Positions 1-8,145 of a stretch of 42,715 bases of DNA are shown piece by piece. The DNA comes from Oscillospiraceae bacterium. GTDB lineage: Bacteria; Bacillota; Clostridia; Oscillospirales; Oscillospiraceae. Numbering within the stretch: the stretch's first letter is position 1; each line of letters begins with the position of its first letter. The stretch lies in assembly GCA_017619715.1 (NCBI GenBank), contig JAFZRS010000001.1:1-42715 (forward strand), given 5' to 3'. Below the pieces are notes generated by a model, which was not told the origin of the DNA, did no database searches, and worked only from the letters and a program-made list of their open reading frames with translations. Made by a program: the position numbers and the translations under genes.

Positions 1-1
1 G

Positions 2-24
2 AGAAACAGCCCGGCGGGCTGTTT
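2..24. terminator. Hairpin, likely terminator of a gene left of the window
   Basis: A perfect 10-bp stem (GAAACAGCCC / GGGCTGTTTC) closes a 3-base loop. It is followed by only a short T-poor stretch, so termination is plausible but not certain. It probably ends a transcript that begins outside the window. Confidence 0.45.
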
Positions 25-88
25 CGTTGCCCGCGTGTGTGCCGGCAAGGGGCAGCGAGCCGGGCAAGTCTCCCCACTCGGACCATGC

Positions 89-122
89 TGAAAGGAGATA
101 CGCGAAAGCGTATCTCCTTTCA
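89..122. terminator. 15-bp perfect hairpin with GAAA tetraloop
   Basis: Two perfect 15-base arms (TGAAAGGAGATACGC and its complement) close a GAAA tetraloop. The right arm ends in CTTTCA, with only a weak T-rich tail. It lies about 105 bases upstream of the ferritin-like gene. It could be a rho-independent terminator of an upstream transcript, or a structured leader. The left arm contains GGAG, so in an RNA the hairpin would mask an SD-like sequence. Confidence 0.5.
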
Positions 123-228
123 CTTATGTGCGGCGCAAAAAGCATCACACGGCTAAAATGTTCCTTATCTGTATAGAATCCCTCCTGCCGGAAATACTCT
201 TGATACGTACAAGGAAAGGGATGATTAT

Positions 229-663
229 ATGATCGAACAGGATACCGTCAAGCTGCTGAGGGAATGCGATGCCGGCGTAAAAATGGGCGTGGCGTCCATT
301 GATGACGTGGCGGAATACGTCCGCTCCGACGAACTGCGCCGCCTTTTGGTGGATTGCAAAAAAGAACACGAAAAGCTCTCCGGGGAGATACAGTCTCAGT
401 TGGATCGCTATCAGGACGAGGGGAAAGATCCCAACCCCATCGCCAAGAAGATGTCGTGGCTCAAAACCGGCGTCAAGCTTGCCATGCATGAATCGGATCA
501 CACCATTGCCGATTTAATGACAGACGGCTGTAACATGGGCGTGAAGTCTCTCAACCGCTATCTCAACCAATATGAGGCGGCAGACGAGGTGTCAAAGGAC
601 ATCACCAAACGCCTGATCCATTTAGAGGAGACGCTTGCCGGGGATATCCGGTCGTATCTGTAG
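229..663 (+). CDS. Ferritin-like four-helix-bundle protein (DUF2383/PA2169-like)
   Basis: This encodes 144 residues, almost all predicted amphipathic helix with no signal peptide or membrane segment. The pattern matches small ferritin-like domains of the DUF2383/PA2169 type: an N-terminal helix ending in LLRECDAGVKMG, a central helix rich in E/K/H with an acidic-histidine stretch MHESDHT, and a last helix HLEETLAGDIRSYL. Spaced Glu and His residues on several helices could bind metal, but no canonical ExxH pair is complete by eye. The ATG follows AAGGAAAGGG, a usable ribosome binding site. tspO starts 49 bases after its stop, so the two may be co-transcribed. Stress-related or storage roles are only inferred from the family. 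Confidence 0.6.
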   Translation: MIEQDTVKLLRECDAGVKMGVASIDDVAEYVRSDELRRLLVDCKKEHEKLSGEIQSQLDRYQDEGKDPNPIAKKMSWLKTGVKLAMHESDHTIADLMTDGCNMGVKSLNRYLNQYEAADEVSKDITKRLIHLEETLAGDIRSYL

Positions 664-712
664 TCATAGATTGCCGATGCATTGCATACGGTAATAACCG
701 GGTGATGAAAGC

Positions 713-1198
713 ATGAAAACAAAGCCGTGGAAGGCATACGTCTTCTGGATCGTTCTATCCGAGGCAGTAGGCGCACTGGCGGGTCTCCTGACGCGCCGCG
801 CCACCGAACTCTATTCTACCGCCGTAACCAAACCGCCCCTCTCGCCGCCGGCAATTCTTTTCCCCATCGTATGGGTGATCCTGTACGCGCTGATGGGTAT
901 TGGTGCGGCGCGGGTCTATCTTGCGCCGCCCTCCGAAGCGCGCACCAACGGTCTGCTCCTCTTTTTGATACAGTTGGCGTTCAATTTCGTCTGGAGCATC
1001 ATTTTCTTCAACTTTCAAGCCTTCGGACTCGCCTTCATCTGGCTTGTCATACTCTGGATACTGATTCTTCTGATGACGCTGCAGTTTCGCAAGGTAGACC
1101 CGCTGGCGGCGGCGCTGCAGATTCCCTATCTCATATGGGTGTTTTTCGCGGGATATTTGAATCTCGGCGTGTGGCTGCTCAATCCGCGGGGTATGTGA
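713..1198 (+). CDS. tspO: TspO/MBR family membrane protein
   Basis: This encodes 161 residues with five hydrophobic segments, the usual size and topology of bacterial TspO (tryptophan-rich sensory protein, homologous to the mitochondrial translocator protein/peripheral benzodiazepine receptor). Family hallmarks are the N-terminal W/F-rich helix, the loop motif KPPLSPPAILFPIVW after helix 1, the ALMGIGAARV helix, and the segment QLAFNFVWSIIFFNFQ. TspO proteins bind porphyrins and related ligands in the membrane, and their bacterial role is usually regulatory or stress-linked. The gene ends before a bidirectional hairpin shared with the convergent MurE-family gene. Confidence 0.9.
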   Translation: MKTKPWKAYVFWIVLSEAVGALAGLLTRRATELYSTAVTKPPLSPPAILFPIVWVILYALMGIGAARVYLAPPSEARTNGLLLFLIQLAFNFVWSIIFFNFQAFGLAFIWLVILWILILLMTLQFRKVDPLAAALQIPYLIWVFFAGYLNLGVWLLNPRGM

Positions 1199-1201
1199 TA
1201 G

Positions 1202-1234
1202 AAAAAACGAGGCTGTGCCGGACTGGCACAGCCT
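1202..1234. terminator. Bidirectional terminator between tspO and the MurE-family gene
   Basis: A perfect 10-bp stem (AGGCTGTGCC at 1210-1219 with its complement at 1225-1234) closes a 5-base loop. Six A's at 1202-1207 give a T6 run on the minus strand, so it is a strong terminator for the minus-strand gene and a weaker one for tspO. Confidence 0.8.
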
Positions 1235-1249
1235 TATCATTTATGACTA

Positions 1250-2839
1250 TTACAGCAGTCCCAGCTCCCGCGCCGTTTGAAGAGTAAAGTCCTTGTCACT
1301 GTGAGGGTGCTTGACGCCGTTTTCCTCCTGATAGGTGTCGCTGCCAAGACCCAGAATGGTGATCATATCCCCCTCCTGCGCATGGGTGATGGCGTAGCGA
1401 ATCGCCTCCTTGCGGTCGGGGATCACCTGATACGCCACGCCATGACCCACGACTTCCTCGCCGCGGCGAATCCCGGTGAGGATATCGGCGCAGATTGTTT
1501 CAAACGGCTCGAAGCGGTTGTGCTCCGAGGTGACGATGCTCACGTCCGCCAACTCCGCGCTCGCCTCGCCCATCTCAAACCTCCGTGCGATAGCGCGGTT
1601 TCCGCCTGCGCCAAACACGCACACCAACCGCTTCGGACGGTATTCCCGCAGTCCCTGCAAGTGACTGCGGACGCTGTAGCCGCTGTGGGCAGAGTCCACA
1701 CAGACGCGGAAATGCCCGTTGTCGAACACGATATCAAACCGACCCGGCACGTGCATATACCCCAGCGCACGGTGCATGGCGTCCTCCCCCACGCCCATGC
1801 GTGAAGCCACCGCGCAGACCGCCAGCGCGTTATACATATTGAAGCTGCCCGGCAGGTTTACCTGCACGTCCAGCGCCGCCAGTCCTTCCAGCGCAAATCG
1901 GATCCCGGGACGGCGGGAGTTTTCGTCATAATCCCTGCGCAGATTCGTGGCGTGATAGTCTGCGTCCGCATTCTGACCGAAGGTAAAGATCCGCTCCGGC
2001 AAGCCGGCGTCCCCTTCCCGCACCCGGGCGAGAAACTCTCCGGCGTGGCGGTCATCGCCGTTGAGAAATACCTCCCGGCAGTGATTCATCAGCGCTGCCT
2101 TACAGCAAAGATATTCGTCGAAATTCTTATGCTCGGCAGGTCCGATATGATCGCCTGTTTCAATATTTGTCCAGATACCGTAGTCGAAGGTGATACCTTC
2201 TACCCGGTACTGTTTCATCGCCTGGGAGGATACCTCCACCACCGCGTGGGTACAGCCTGATGCCACCATCATGGCAAGGTACATCTGCACGTCCATGGCG
2301 TCCGGCGTAGTGTTGGTGAGTTTATAGCGCACATAGCCCGGCGTGTCAGAACTTGGCTCGGCGTTCTGTGCCGCCGCGCCGTAGATCAGTTCACGCGCCG
2401 CCGCGTCCGGCAAGATCGCGCCGCTGGAGCCCATGGTGCCGGTAACGAAACCGGCGGCGCGCAACACCGCGCCCATCATGTGGGTAGAAGTGGTTTTTCC
2501 CTTTGTTCCCGTGATGGCGACGGTGGTGAGCTTTTGCGCCGGGTAGTCATAAAAGGCGGCTGCCAGCTCCGCGCCGATCCTGCGGGTATTGTCCACGCGA
2601 ATCACCGCCGTATCGCCGCCGGGCAGCGACACGTCACGCTGCGTGACGATCAGCGATGCACCGGCACGCGCCAGCTCCGCTGTCAGATCGTGGGTATCAA
2701 ACCGCGCGCCTGTGATGCAGATAAAGGCGTCGCCCGGCTGTAACCGTCGGTTATCGTGGCACAGCCCTGTCACCTCCGCCTCTTCGCTTCCTTGCAGCAG
2801 CGTATGCGGCACATTTTTGAGCAAATCTCTTATCTTCAA
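1250..2839 (-). CDS. MurE-family UDP-N-acetylmuramyl peptide ligase (divergent)
   Basis: This 529-residue Mur ligase has the three-domain layout of MurE: an N-terminal UDP-binding domain, an ATPase core with P-loop TGTKGKTTS at about 110-118, the EVSSQAM segment at 202-208 and a carbamylatable Lys in CCKAAL near 247, and a C-terminal domain with VDSAHSGY (family VDYAHTPD) and FGAGGNR. The motif that selects the added diamino acid, normally DNPR in meso-diaminopimelate enzymes, reads SEHNR near 438-442. The usual late GKGHE is GLGSD. ATP-dependent amino acid addition to a UDP-MurNAc peptide is therefore likely, but the amino acid substrate is unclear, and a second canonical murE elsewhere is possible. 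The gene has its own promoter (2871-2899) and no obvious strong SD. Confidence 0.8.
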   Translation of the reverse strand: MKIRDLLKNVPHTLLQGSEEAEVTGLCHDNRRLQPGDAFICITGARFDTHDLTAELARAGASLIVTQRDVSLPGGDTAVIRVDNTRRIGAELAAAFYDYPAQKLTTVAITGTKGKTTSTHMMGAVLRAAGFVTGTMGSSGAILPDAAARELIYGAAAQNAEPSSDTPGYVRYKLTNTTPDAMDVQMYLAMMVASGCTHAVVEVSSQAMKQYRVEGITFDYGIWTNIETGDHIGPAEHKNFDEYLCCKAALMNHCREVFLNGDDRHAGEFLARVREGDAGLPERIFTFGQNADADYHATNLRRDYDENSRRPGIRFALEGLAALDVQVNLPGSFNMYNALAVCAVASRMGVGEDAMHRALGYMHVPGRFDIVFDNGHFRVCVDSAHSGYSVRSHLQGLREYRPKRLVCVFGAGGNRAIARRFEMGEASAELADVSIVTSEHNRFEPFETICADILTGIRRGEEVVGHGVAYQVIPDRKEAIRYAITHAQEGDMITILGLGSDTYQEENGVKHPHSDKDFTLQTARELGLL

Positions 2840-2870
2840 CTTTGCGCCACCTCACTTCGTTTCTCGCACC

Positions 2871-2899
2871 ATTATAGACGCTTTTTTGCTCGGTGACAA
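2871..2899 (-). promoter_or_regulatory. Sigma-A promoter of the MurE-family gene
   Basis: On the minus strand the sequence reads TTGTCA (2894-2899), 17 bases, then TATAAT (2871-2876). It lies 32 bases upstream of the ATG, giving a short leader. Confidence 0.75.
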
Positions 2900-2903
2900 G
2901 GGG

Positions 2904-2930
2904 AAACCCGCCGGATAAGCCGGCGGGTTT
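2904..2930. terminator. Terminator hairpin after the DUF362 gene
   Basis: A perfect 11-bp GC-rich stem (AAACCCGCCGG with its complement) closes a 5-base loop, just beyond the stop of the DUF362 gene. The run after it on the minus strand is only TTT then CCCC, so termination strength is uncertain. Confidence 0.6.
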
Positions 2931-2943
2931 ATATCATTTTACT

Positions 2944-3837
2944 TTACAGCTCAATCAGCTCGTAGTCGCGGCTTCCGTACCCCAACTCCGCCGCCGCTTC
3001 CACGGTGTGAACGCCGTGGCGGGATTCCACGCGCTCCAAAAAATGTGCCTGATCGGGGTCATCTTTAGCGGCATAGATGAGATCAAGGCACGCCTGGTCG
3101 ATGGCAACGGGATCTAAAGAGGACAAGATCCCGATATCCTTCATGCAGGGGTCCTCCGCCACACCACAGCAGTCACAGTCCACCGAGAGGTTTTTCATCA
3201 CGTTGATAAAGGCAATTCTTCCGGCAAAATGGCGCACCACCGTAGAAGCGGCGTCCGCCATCGCCTCCAGGAACCGATCCTGCTCGGCGTGGACATTCCA
3301 CGCCTCCACGTTATCGGACGAAGCGCCGCCGGAGTGGATCAGTGCCTTGCCTTCCCGGGATGCACAGCCGATGGACAACTGCTTGAGCGCGCCGCCGTAA
3401 CCGCCCATGGGGTGACCCTTAAAATGTGCCAGCACCAGCATGGAATCGTAGTTGACAATATTCTTGCCTACATGGTTCTCGCGCAAGACCTTGCCGCCTT
3501 CTACCCGCCATACAAGATCCGGACCCTCGGCGTCCATCAAGTCCACCGGGAAGGCGCGGCTCCAGCCGTGGTATTCCAATAGCTTGCGGTGTTCCCCGGT
3601 ATAGTCCCGCACGCCGCCGAACGCCTTGCCGTACGCCGTGTTGCACTCTACCACCGTGCCCTGCACCGTATCGATCATCGGTTTCCAGAATGATGGCCGC
3701 AGGAAGTTCTGATTGCCCTTTTCGCCGGAGTGGAGCTTCACCGCCACCTTGCCCGGCAGTGCAACACCCAACGCGCGGTAGAGCTCCACCACCTTTTCCG
3801 GTGTGATGGTGCGGGAAAAATAGACTTTTGCGCGCAT
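2944..3837 (-). CDS. DUF362 domain-containing protein
   Basis: This cytoplasmic protein of about 297 residues belongs to the DUF362 family, seen from the N-terminal KVAVKLHSGEKGNQNFLRP block, the MLVLAHFKGHPMGGYGGALKQLSIG core and the SLDPVAIDQACLDLIY segment. Family members are often linked to iron-sulfur proteins. Here a separate ferredoxin domain is absent, but a cysteine cluster CDCCGVAEDPC could bind a metal or cluster. The start is placed at the second in-frame ATG, because GGAGG lies 8 bases before it and overlaps the upstream in-frame ATG at 3852, which has no ribosome binding site. A TATAAT (3869-3874) with TTGTAT 16 bases upstream is the likely promoter. The enzymatic role is unknown. 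Confidence 0.8.
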   Translation of the reverse strand: MRAKVYFSRTITPEKVVELYRALGVALPGKVAVKLHSGEKGNQNFLRPSFWKPMIDTVQGTVVECNTAYGKAFGGVRDYTGEHRKLLEYHGWSRAFPVDLMDAEGPDLVWRVEGGKVLRENHVGKNIVNYDSMLVLAHFKGHPMGGYGGALKQLSIGCASREGKALIHSGGASSDNVEAWNVHAEQDRFLEAMADAASTVVRHFAGRIAFINVMKNLSVDCDCCGVAEDPCMKDIGILSSLDPVAIDQACLDLIYAAKDDPDQAHFLERVESRHGVHTVEAAAELGYGSRDYELIEL

Positions 3838-3868
3838 CTTTCCGTCCTCCATTCCATTTGTTGATACT

Positions 3869-3896
3869 ATTATATCTTATTCATACAAAAATACAA
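3869..3896 (-). promoter_or_regulatory. Probable sigma-A promoter of the DUF362 gene
   Basis: The minus strand carries TTGTAT (3891-3896), a 16-base spacer and TATAAT (3869-3874), ahead of the GGAGG that sets the DUF362 start. Confidence 0.6.
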
Positions 3897-3907
3897 TGCA
3901 AAATGCG

Positions 3908-3937
3908 AAAAAGCCGCGGATCACTCCACGCCTTTTT
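3908..3937 (-). terminator. Terminator of the opp operon
   Basis: An imperfect stem (about 11 of 13 pairs, AAAAAGCCGCGGA against TCCACGCCTTTTT) lies 22 bases after the last operon gene. On the minus strand it ends in CTTTTTC, consistent with rho-independent termination. Confidence 0.6.
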
Positions 3938-3958
3938 CTGATAATTTGATACGCTTTC

Positions 3959-4252
3959 TCAACCCAATCGGGTCATTAAGAAGATCACGATGCCGAATAT
4001 GACGATAAAGGTCAGTGCAATCAGCGCGCCGGCGCGGACAGCACCGCACACCACGGCGCGGCGCTCTTGGCGCGTCAGCTCCGTCGTTTCCCACGGGCGA
4101 TCCTCGCCGCTTTCGGGAACGGCGGCGCTCTCCCCCGGCTTCTTCCGCTCCGGCGGCAGCCGGAAGCGCAGCAGATTGGGACGCTCCACGGCGCTCATAT
4201 CGGCAACGGTACGTCCGTCGTCATCTTCATACACACGCTTTTTCCGTGCCAT
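3959..4252 (-). CDS. Small single-pass membrane protein at the end of the opp operon
   Basis: This encodes 97 residues. The first 70 are charged and Arg/Glu/Pro-rich, beginning MARKKRVYEDDDGR. One C-terminal hydrophobic helix follows (about 73-95, ALIALTFIVIFGIVIFLM), giving a tail-anchored layout with most of the chain in the cytoplasm. The ATG lies only 3 bases after the oppF stop, so it is translated with the transporter. I do not recognise a family. A role tied to the transporter, such as anchoring or modulating the ATPases, is only suggested by position. Confidence 0.7.
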   Translation of the reverse strand: MARKKRVYEDDDGRTVADMSAVERPNLLRFRLPPERKKPGESAAVPESGEDRPWETTELTRQERRAVVCGAVRAGALIALTFIVIFGIVIFLMTRLG

Positions 4253-4255
4253 AGC

Positions 4256-5296
4256 TCACTTCACGTCGTCATAGAGATGGCAGACCACAAAGTGACCCGG
4301 CTCGATCTCACGCTGCTCCGGCTCCACTTCCTTGCAGCACGCCATGCAGTTGGCGCAGCGGGTATGGAACTTGCAACCCTTGGGGGGATTGGCGGGAGAC
4401 GGGATCGAACCCTCCAGCACAATGCGGTTCATCTTCACCGTGGGATCAGGCACGGGGATCGCAGAGAACAACGCCTTGGTATAAGGGTGCAGCGGATGGT
4501 TGAAAATATCCTCCGTAGCGCCGTATTCCACCAGATTGCCCAGATACATCACGCCCACCTGATCGGAGATATGCTCCACCACAGACAGATCATGGGAAAT
4601 AAACAGATACGTCAGGTTGTACTTCTCCTGAATATCCTTCAAAAGATTGATGATCTGCGCCTGAATGGACACGTCCAGCGCGGAGACCGGCTCGTCGCAG
4701 ACCACGAACTCGGGATTCAGTGCCAGCGCCCGTGCGATACAGATACGCTGCCGCTGACCGCCGGAAAACTCGTGGGGATACCGGTCCTTATGGAAGGGCT
4801 GCAGGCCGCAGTTATCCATGACCTGATCGATATAGTCATCAAATTCCTTCGGATCTACCAGATTGTGCTCCCGTACCGCCTCGCCGATGATCTCGCCGAT
4901 GGGCATACGCGGCTGCAGCGAGGAAAACGGATCCTGGAAGATGATCTGCATCTTCGTACGCATGGCGCGCATTTCCTTATCGGACAGGTCGTAGACCTCC
5001 CGACCGTTGAACAGCACCTGACCGGCGGTCTTTTCGCCGGAAAGCCGCAAAATCGTGCGTCCGGTGGTGGTCTTTCCACAGCCGGACTCGCCCACCAGCC
5101 CCATGGTCGTGCCGCGTTTGAGGTTGAACGTGACGCCGTCCACCGCCTTCACGTAGCCTACGGTGCGGGAAATCATGCCGCTTTTAATGGGGAAATACTT
5201 TTTCAGTCCGTTGACCTGCAGAATATACCGGGGATCCGGCTCGATCGGAGTGAAATTGGGGTCTGTAAACACCTGTGCTTCCTTTGCCACGCTCAT
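4256..5296 (-). CDS. oppF: Oligopeptide ABC transporter ATP-binding protein OppF
   Basis: This 346-residue ABC ATPase energises peptide import together with OppD. Visible motifs are Walker A GESGCGKT (69-76), Q-loop FQDPF (120-124), the signature FSGGQ (177-181), Walker B VVCDEP (198-203) and switch His in ISHDLS. The C-terminal oligo_HPY tail has cysteines (CKFHTRCANCMACC and a final CH), a pattern seen in Opp/Dpp ATPases. The ATGA overlap with the oppD stop (start 5296, stop at 5293) shows coupled translation. The operon context fits an oligopeptide transporter; dipeptide or nickel specificity cannot be excluded from the ATPase alone. Confidence 0.93.
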   Translation of the reverse strand: MSVAKEAQVFTDPNFTPIEPDPRYILQVNGLKKYFPIKSGMISRTVGYVKAVDGVTFNLKRGTTMGLVGESGCGKTTTGRTILRLSGEKTAGQVLFNGREVYDLSDKEMRAMRTKMQIIFQDPFSSLQPRMPIGEIIGEAVREHNLVDPKEFDDYIDQVMDNCGLQPFHKDRYPHEFSGGQRQRICIARALALNPEFVVCDEPVSALDVSIQAQIINLLKDIQEKYNLTYLFISHDLSVVEHISDQVGVMYLGNLVEYGATEDIFNHPLHPYTKALFSAIPVPDPTVKMNRIVLEGSIPSPANPPKGCKFHTRCANCMACCKEVEPEQREIEPGHFVVCHLYDDVK

Positions 5297-6447
5297 TCAC
5301 CCGCCTTTCCGTCGTTATGGTAGCGATAGCACCAGACCGTATGGGTCGGGGACAGTCGCACCTCATGGGGATACGCCCCTTCGCAGCCGTCCACGCACAT
5401 TTCGCAGCGGTCTTTGAAATAGCAGTAGTCGGGCATATTGATGGGATTGGGGACCTTGCCGGGAATGGAATAGAGCTTATCCACCTTTTTGCCCACCACC
5501 GGCTTGGACGCCATCAGTCCCACGGTGTAGGGGTGTGCGGGGTGGGCGAAGATCTCCTCCGCCGTACCCTTCTCCACCACGCGCCCGGCGTACATGACCA
5601 CCACATAGTCCGCCATTTCGGCAATCACACCAAGATCGTGGGTGATGAGCATGATCGAGGAATGGATCTTATCCTTCAAGTTGCGCAGCAGGTCCAGAAT
5701 CTGCGCCTGAATGGTTACGTCCAGCGCCGTGGTCGGCTCGTCGGCGATAATCAGTTTAGGATTGCACGCGAGCGCCATGGCAATCATAACGCGCTGGCGC
5801 ATACCGCCCGAAAGCTCGTGGGGGAACATCATATAGACGCCCTCGCTGTTGGCGATGCCCGCCATCTCCAGGAGCTGAATGGTCTTGTCCCGGATCTCCG
5901 CCTCCGTCATGCCGGAGCCATCGTGAAGCGCGATCACCTCGTCCACCTGCGCGCCGATGCGGAACACCGGGTTCAGGCTGGTCATCGGCTCCTGAAAGAT
6001 CATGGACATGAAATTGCCGCGCAGGTGCTGCATCTGTGAAATCGGCGTTTTGGCGATATCAAATGCCTTGCCGTTTCCGAGATTCAGCCGGATCTCGCCT
6101 TCCACGATCTGTCCCTGGGGACGTTGCAAAAGCTGCATAATGGACAGGCTCGTCACCGATTTACCGCAGCCGGACTCGCCTACCACGCCTACCGTCTTGC
6201 CGGCAGGCACGTCAAAGCTGATACCGTCCACCGCGTGAACGGTGCCCACATCACTGAAAAAGTAGGTGTGCAGGTTGTCGATCTCCAAAGCGTTATCCCA
6301 GTTTTTCATCTGCGTGGTATATTCGCTCTCGGGGACGTTCTTGCGCTTATAGCGCTTCTCCAATTCGTTGGTAATCTTCCGGTTCTCCCGGGAAATACGG
6401 CGGGATTCCTTGGCAGACAGGTAGCTGTCGCTGTTCTTCTTTGCCAT
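5293..6447 (-). CDS. oppD: Oligopeptide ABC transporter ATP-binding protein OppD
   Basis: This 384-residue ABC ATPase is the partner of OppF. Walker A is GESGCGKS (90-97), and the signature LSGGMRQR and Walker B LIIADEP are intact. A C-terminal oligo_HPY region with [10 protein letters not shown] is present. Compared with usual OppD (about 330-350), it carries an extra charged, helical N-terminal segment of some 50 residues rich in Lys/Arg/Glu, which may contact the membrane or the permeases. A TAAGGAGG site precedes the ATG and includes the stop codon of oppC, so the genes are tightly linked. Confidence 0.93.
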   Translation of the reverse strand: MAKKNSDSYLSAKESRRISRENRKITNELEKRYKRKNVPESEYTTQMKNWDNALEIDNLHTYFFSDVGTVHAVDGISFDVPAGKTVGVVGESGCGKSVTSLSIMQLLQRPQGQIVEGEIRLNLGNGKAFDIAKTPISQMQHLRGNFMSMIFQEPMTSLNPVFRIGAQVDEVIALHDGSGMTEAEIRDKTIQLLEMAGIANSEGVYMMFPHELSGGMRQRVMIAMALACNPKLIIADEPTTALDVTIQAQILDLLRNLKDKIHSSIMLITHDLGVIAEMADYVVVMYAGRVVEKGTAEEIFAHPAHPYTVGLMASKPVVGKKVDKLYSIPGKVPNPINMPDYCYFKDRCEMCVDGCEGAYPHEVRLSPTHTVWCYRYHNDGKAGE

Positions 6448-6461
6448 GTGAGCTTCCCTCC

Positions 6462-8132
6462 TTATCGCTTCATCTTGGGATCAAATGCGTCGCGCAGACC
6501 GTCGCCCACCAGGTTGAACGCCAACACGGTGAGCAGCAGCAGTACGCCGGCGGGGATCCAGATAAACCAGTACGTTGTCAGAACGTGGATATTATTCACG
6601 TCGTTGATGATATTGCCCCAGGACGCGAAGGGGAACTTCACGCCCAGACCCAGGAACGAAAGCGACGCCTCCGTGATGATGACGCTGCCCAGGCTCATGG
6701 TGCAGTTGACGATCAACTGCGGGATCACGTTGGGGACAAGATGCTTGAAAATGCGGTGGGAAACGCTGATACCGCACGCCTCCGTGGCGGTCATAAACTC
6801 CTGCTCGCGCAGCGAGAGGATCTGCCCGCGCACCAAACGGGCGATACCCGCCCAGCCCAGGAAACCGAGGATCAGCATGAGATAAATCATGCGCAGCTTC
6901 GGATCGAGGCGCTGATTGTCCATCGCCGCGCCCAGGATAATCAAAACAGGATAGGACGGAATACAGTAGAAGATATCCACCAGACGCATGATGAGGTTAT
7001 CCACCCAGCCGCCGAAGTAGCCGGCGATACCGCCGAAGATCACGCCCAGCACCGTCTCCATGATGACCACGATGAAGCCGATCATCAGCGACACACGTCC
7101 GCCGTACATCAAGCGGGTCAGCATATCCATGCCGTGTCCGTCTGTACCCAGCCAGTGTGCGGCGCTGGGGAAAGAATACTTGTCATACAGATGAGAGCTT
7201 TGCTTCTGACGAATGATCCAGCCGGCGTGGTTTTGACTGCGCTCGATGGTATATTCCGCCGTGGCGCTCACAGGCGCTTGCGGCTGTTCCGGCATCTCGT
7301 CGTCTGTGGCAATGCCGCCGGTCTCCCCTTCATCACCGTCAGGCTCCGTTGATTCCTCGTCGGCAACGAGGGAGGCGTCGGTATAAGTAAAAGTGGTCTC
7401 GCCGTTTTGGATCGCTGCAATCAGTTTCACCTTAAAGTCGCGTGAGAACACCACGTCCGGCAGAATCGCCTGCACCACGTAGCGGCTGACGTAGGCAATC
7501 TCGCCTGCGTCAGAGGAAATGCCGCCCGTCTCGTCCAGCGTATACGTTACGCCGTCTACGGTAAAGGTCTCCTCCTCCGCCACGTAGGCTTTCAGCGCGG
7601 CATAGATGAAGTCAAACGACAGTTTGGTCACGCCGTCCGACGCGGTGACAATGTCCTTGTAGGCAATGCCCACCAGCTCACCGCCGGAATAGACGCTGTA
7701 AAGATCCTCGCTGTCCTGCTGCATCGCATAGGTCACGTCCGCGCCGCTCACCTTATAGGTGAAACCGGATGCACCGTTGCTGATGGCAAGCCGGACCTGC
7801 GCCTGCACCGGCGAGGAGAACAGCTTGCTGTCCCGGGCGGCATAGCGAAACTCCGTGTTCTCCGAGAAGTTGGCAAACTCACGGTTGAGCATATCCGTCT
7901 TGTAGAACAGCTGATCCTCGCCGTAGGGGCTGATAATTCCTCCCACAAAGGAGAACAGGAACATAAAGATAAGAACACTCAATCCGGTCACTGCCAGACG
8001 GTTGCGGATAAACCGCTTTGCCACCAGCATACCGGGGGAAAGCACCTTGACACGGCGGTCGTCGTTGAGGGAATACTGCGGCTTTTCCGGCGTCTCCACC
8101 GGTGCGTTTACTTTCTTTTCGTCCATTTCCAT
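6462..8132 (-). CDS. oppC: Oligopeptide ABC transporter permease OppC with large extracytoplasmic insert
   Basis: This encodes 556 residues from the chosen start. The C-terminal half is a standard OppC/DppC permease, with five further membrane segments and the EAA loop EACGISVSHRIFKHLVPN that contacts the ATPases. After the first membrane helix (about residues 43-65), roughly 230-250 extra residues lie outside the membrane before the conserved HWLGTDGHGMDMLTRLMYG entry. This insert includes an acidic Glu/Asp/Gly/Pro stretch and several beta-like repeats with FTY motifs. Typical OppC is about 300 residues. The ATG at 8132 follows a purine-rich AAGGAAAGGGGGAG, 13 bases after the oppB stop; a longer in-frame start at 8189 would overlap oppB without a matching site. 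Confidence 0.9.
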   Translation of the reverse strand: MEMDEKKVNAPVETPEKPQYSLNDDRRVKVLSPGMLVAKRFIRNRLAVTGLSVLIFMFLFSFVGGIISPYGEDQLFYKTDMLNREFANFSENTEFRYAARDSKLFSSPVQAQVRLAISNGASGFTYKVSGADVTYAMQQDSEDLYSVYSGGELVGIAYKDIVTASDGVTKLSFDFIYAALKAYVAEEETFTVDGVTYTLDETGGISSDAGEIAYVSRYVVQAILPDVVFSRDFKVKLIAAIQNGETTFTYTDASLVADEESTEPDGDEGETGGIATDDEMPEQPQAPVSATAEYTIERSQNHAGWIIRQKQSSHLYDKYSFPSAAHWLGTDGHGMDMLTRLMYGGRVSLMIGFIVVIMETVLGVIFGGIAGYFGGWVDNLIMRLVDIFYCIPSYPVLIILGAAMDNQRLDPKLRMIYLMLILGFLGWAGIARLVRGQILSLREQEFMTATEACGISVSHRIFKHLVPNVIPQLIVNCTMSLGSVIITEASLSFLGLGVKFPFASWGNIINDVNNIHVLTTYWFIWIPAGVLLLLTVLAFNLVGDGLRDAFDPKMKR

Positions 8133-8145
8133 GCTCCCCCTTTCC

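Noticed and set aside
4067..5323. 418-codon plus-strand frame opposite oppF
   Set aside because: Arg/His/Leu-rich antisense shadow; oppF is complete with all ABC motifs.
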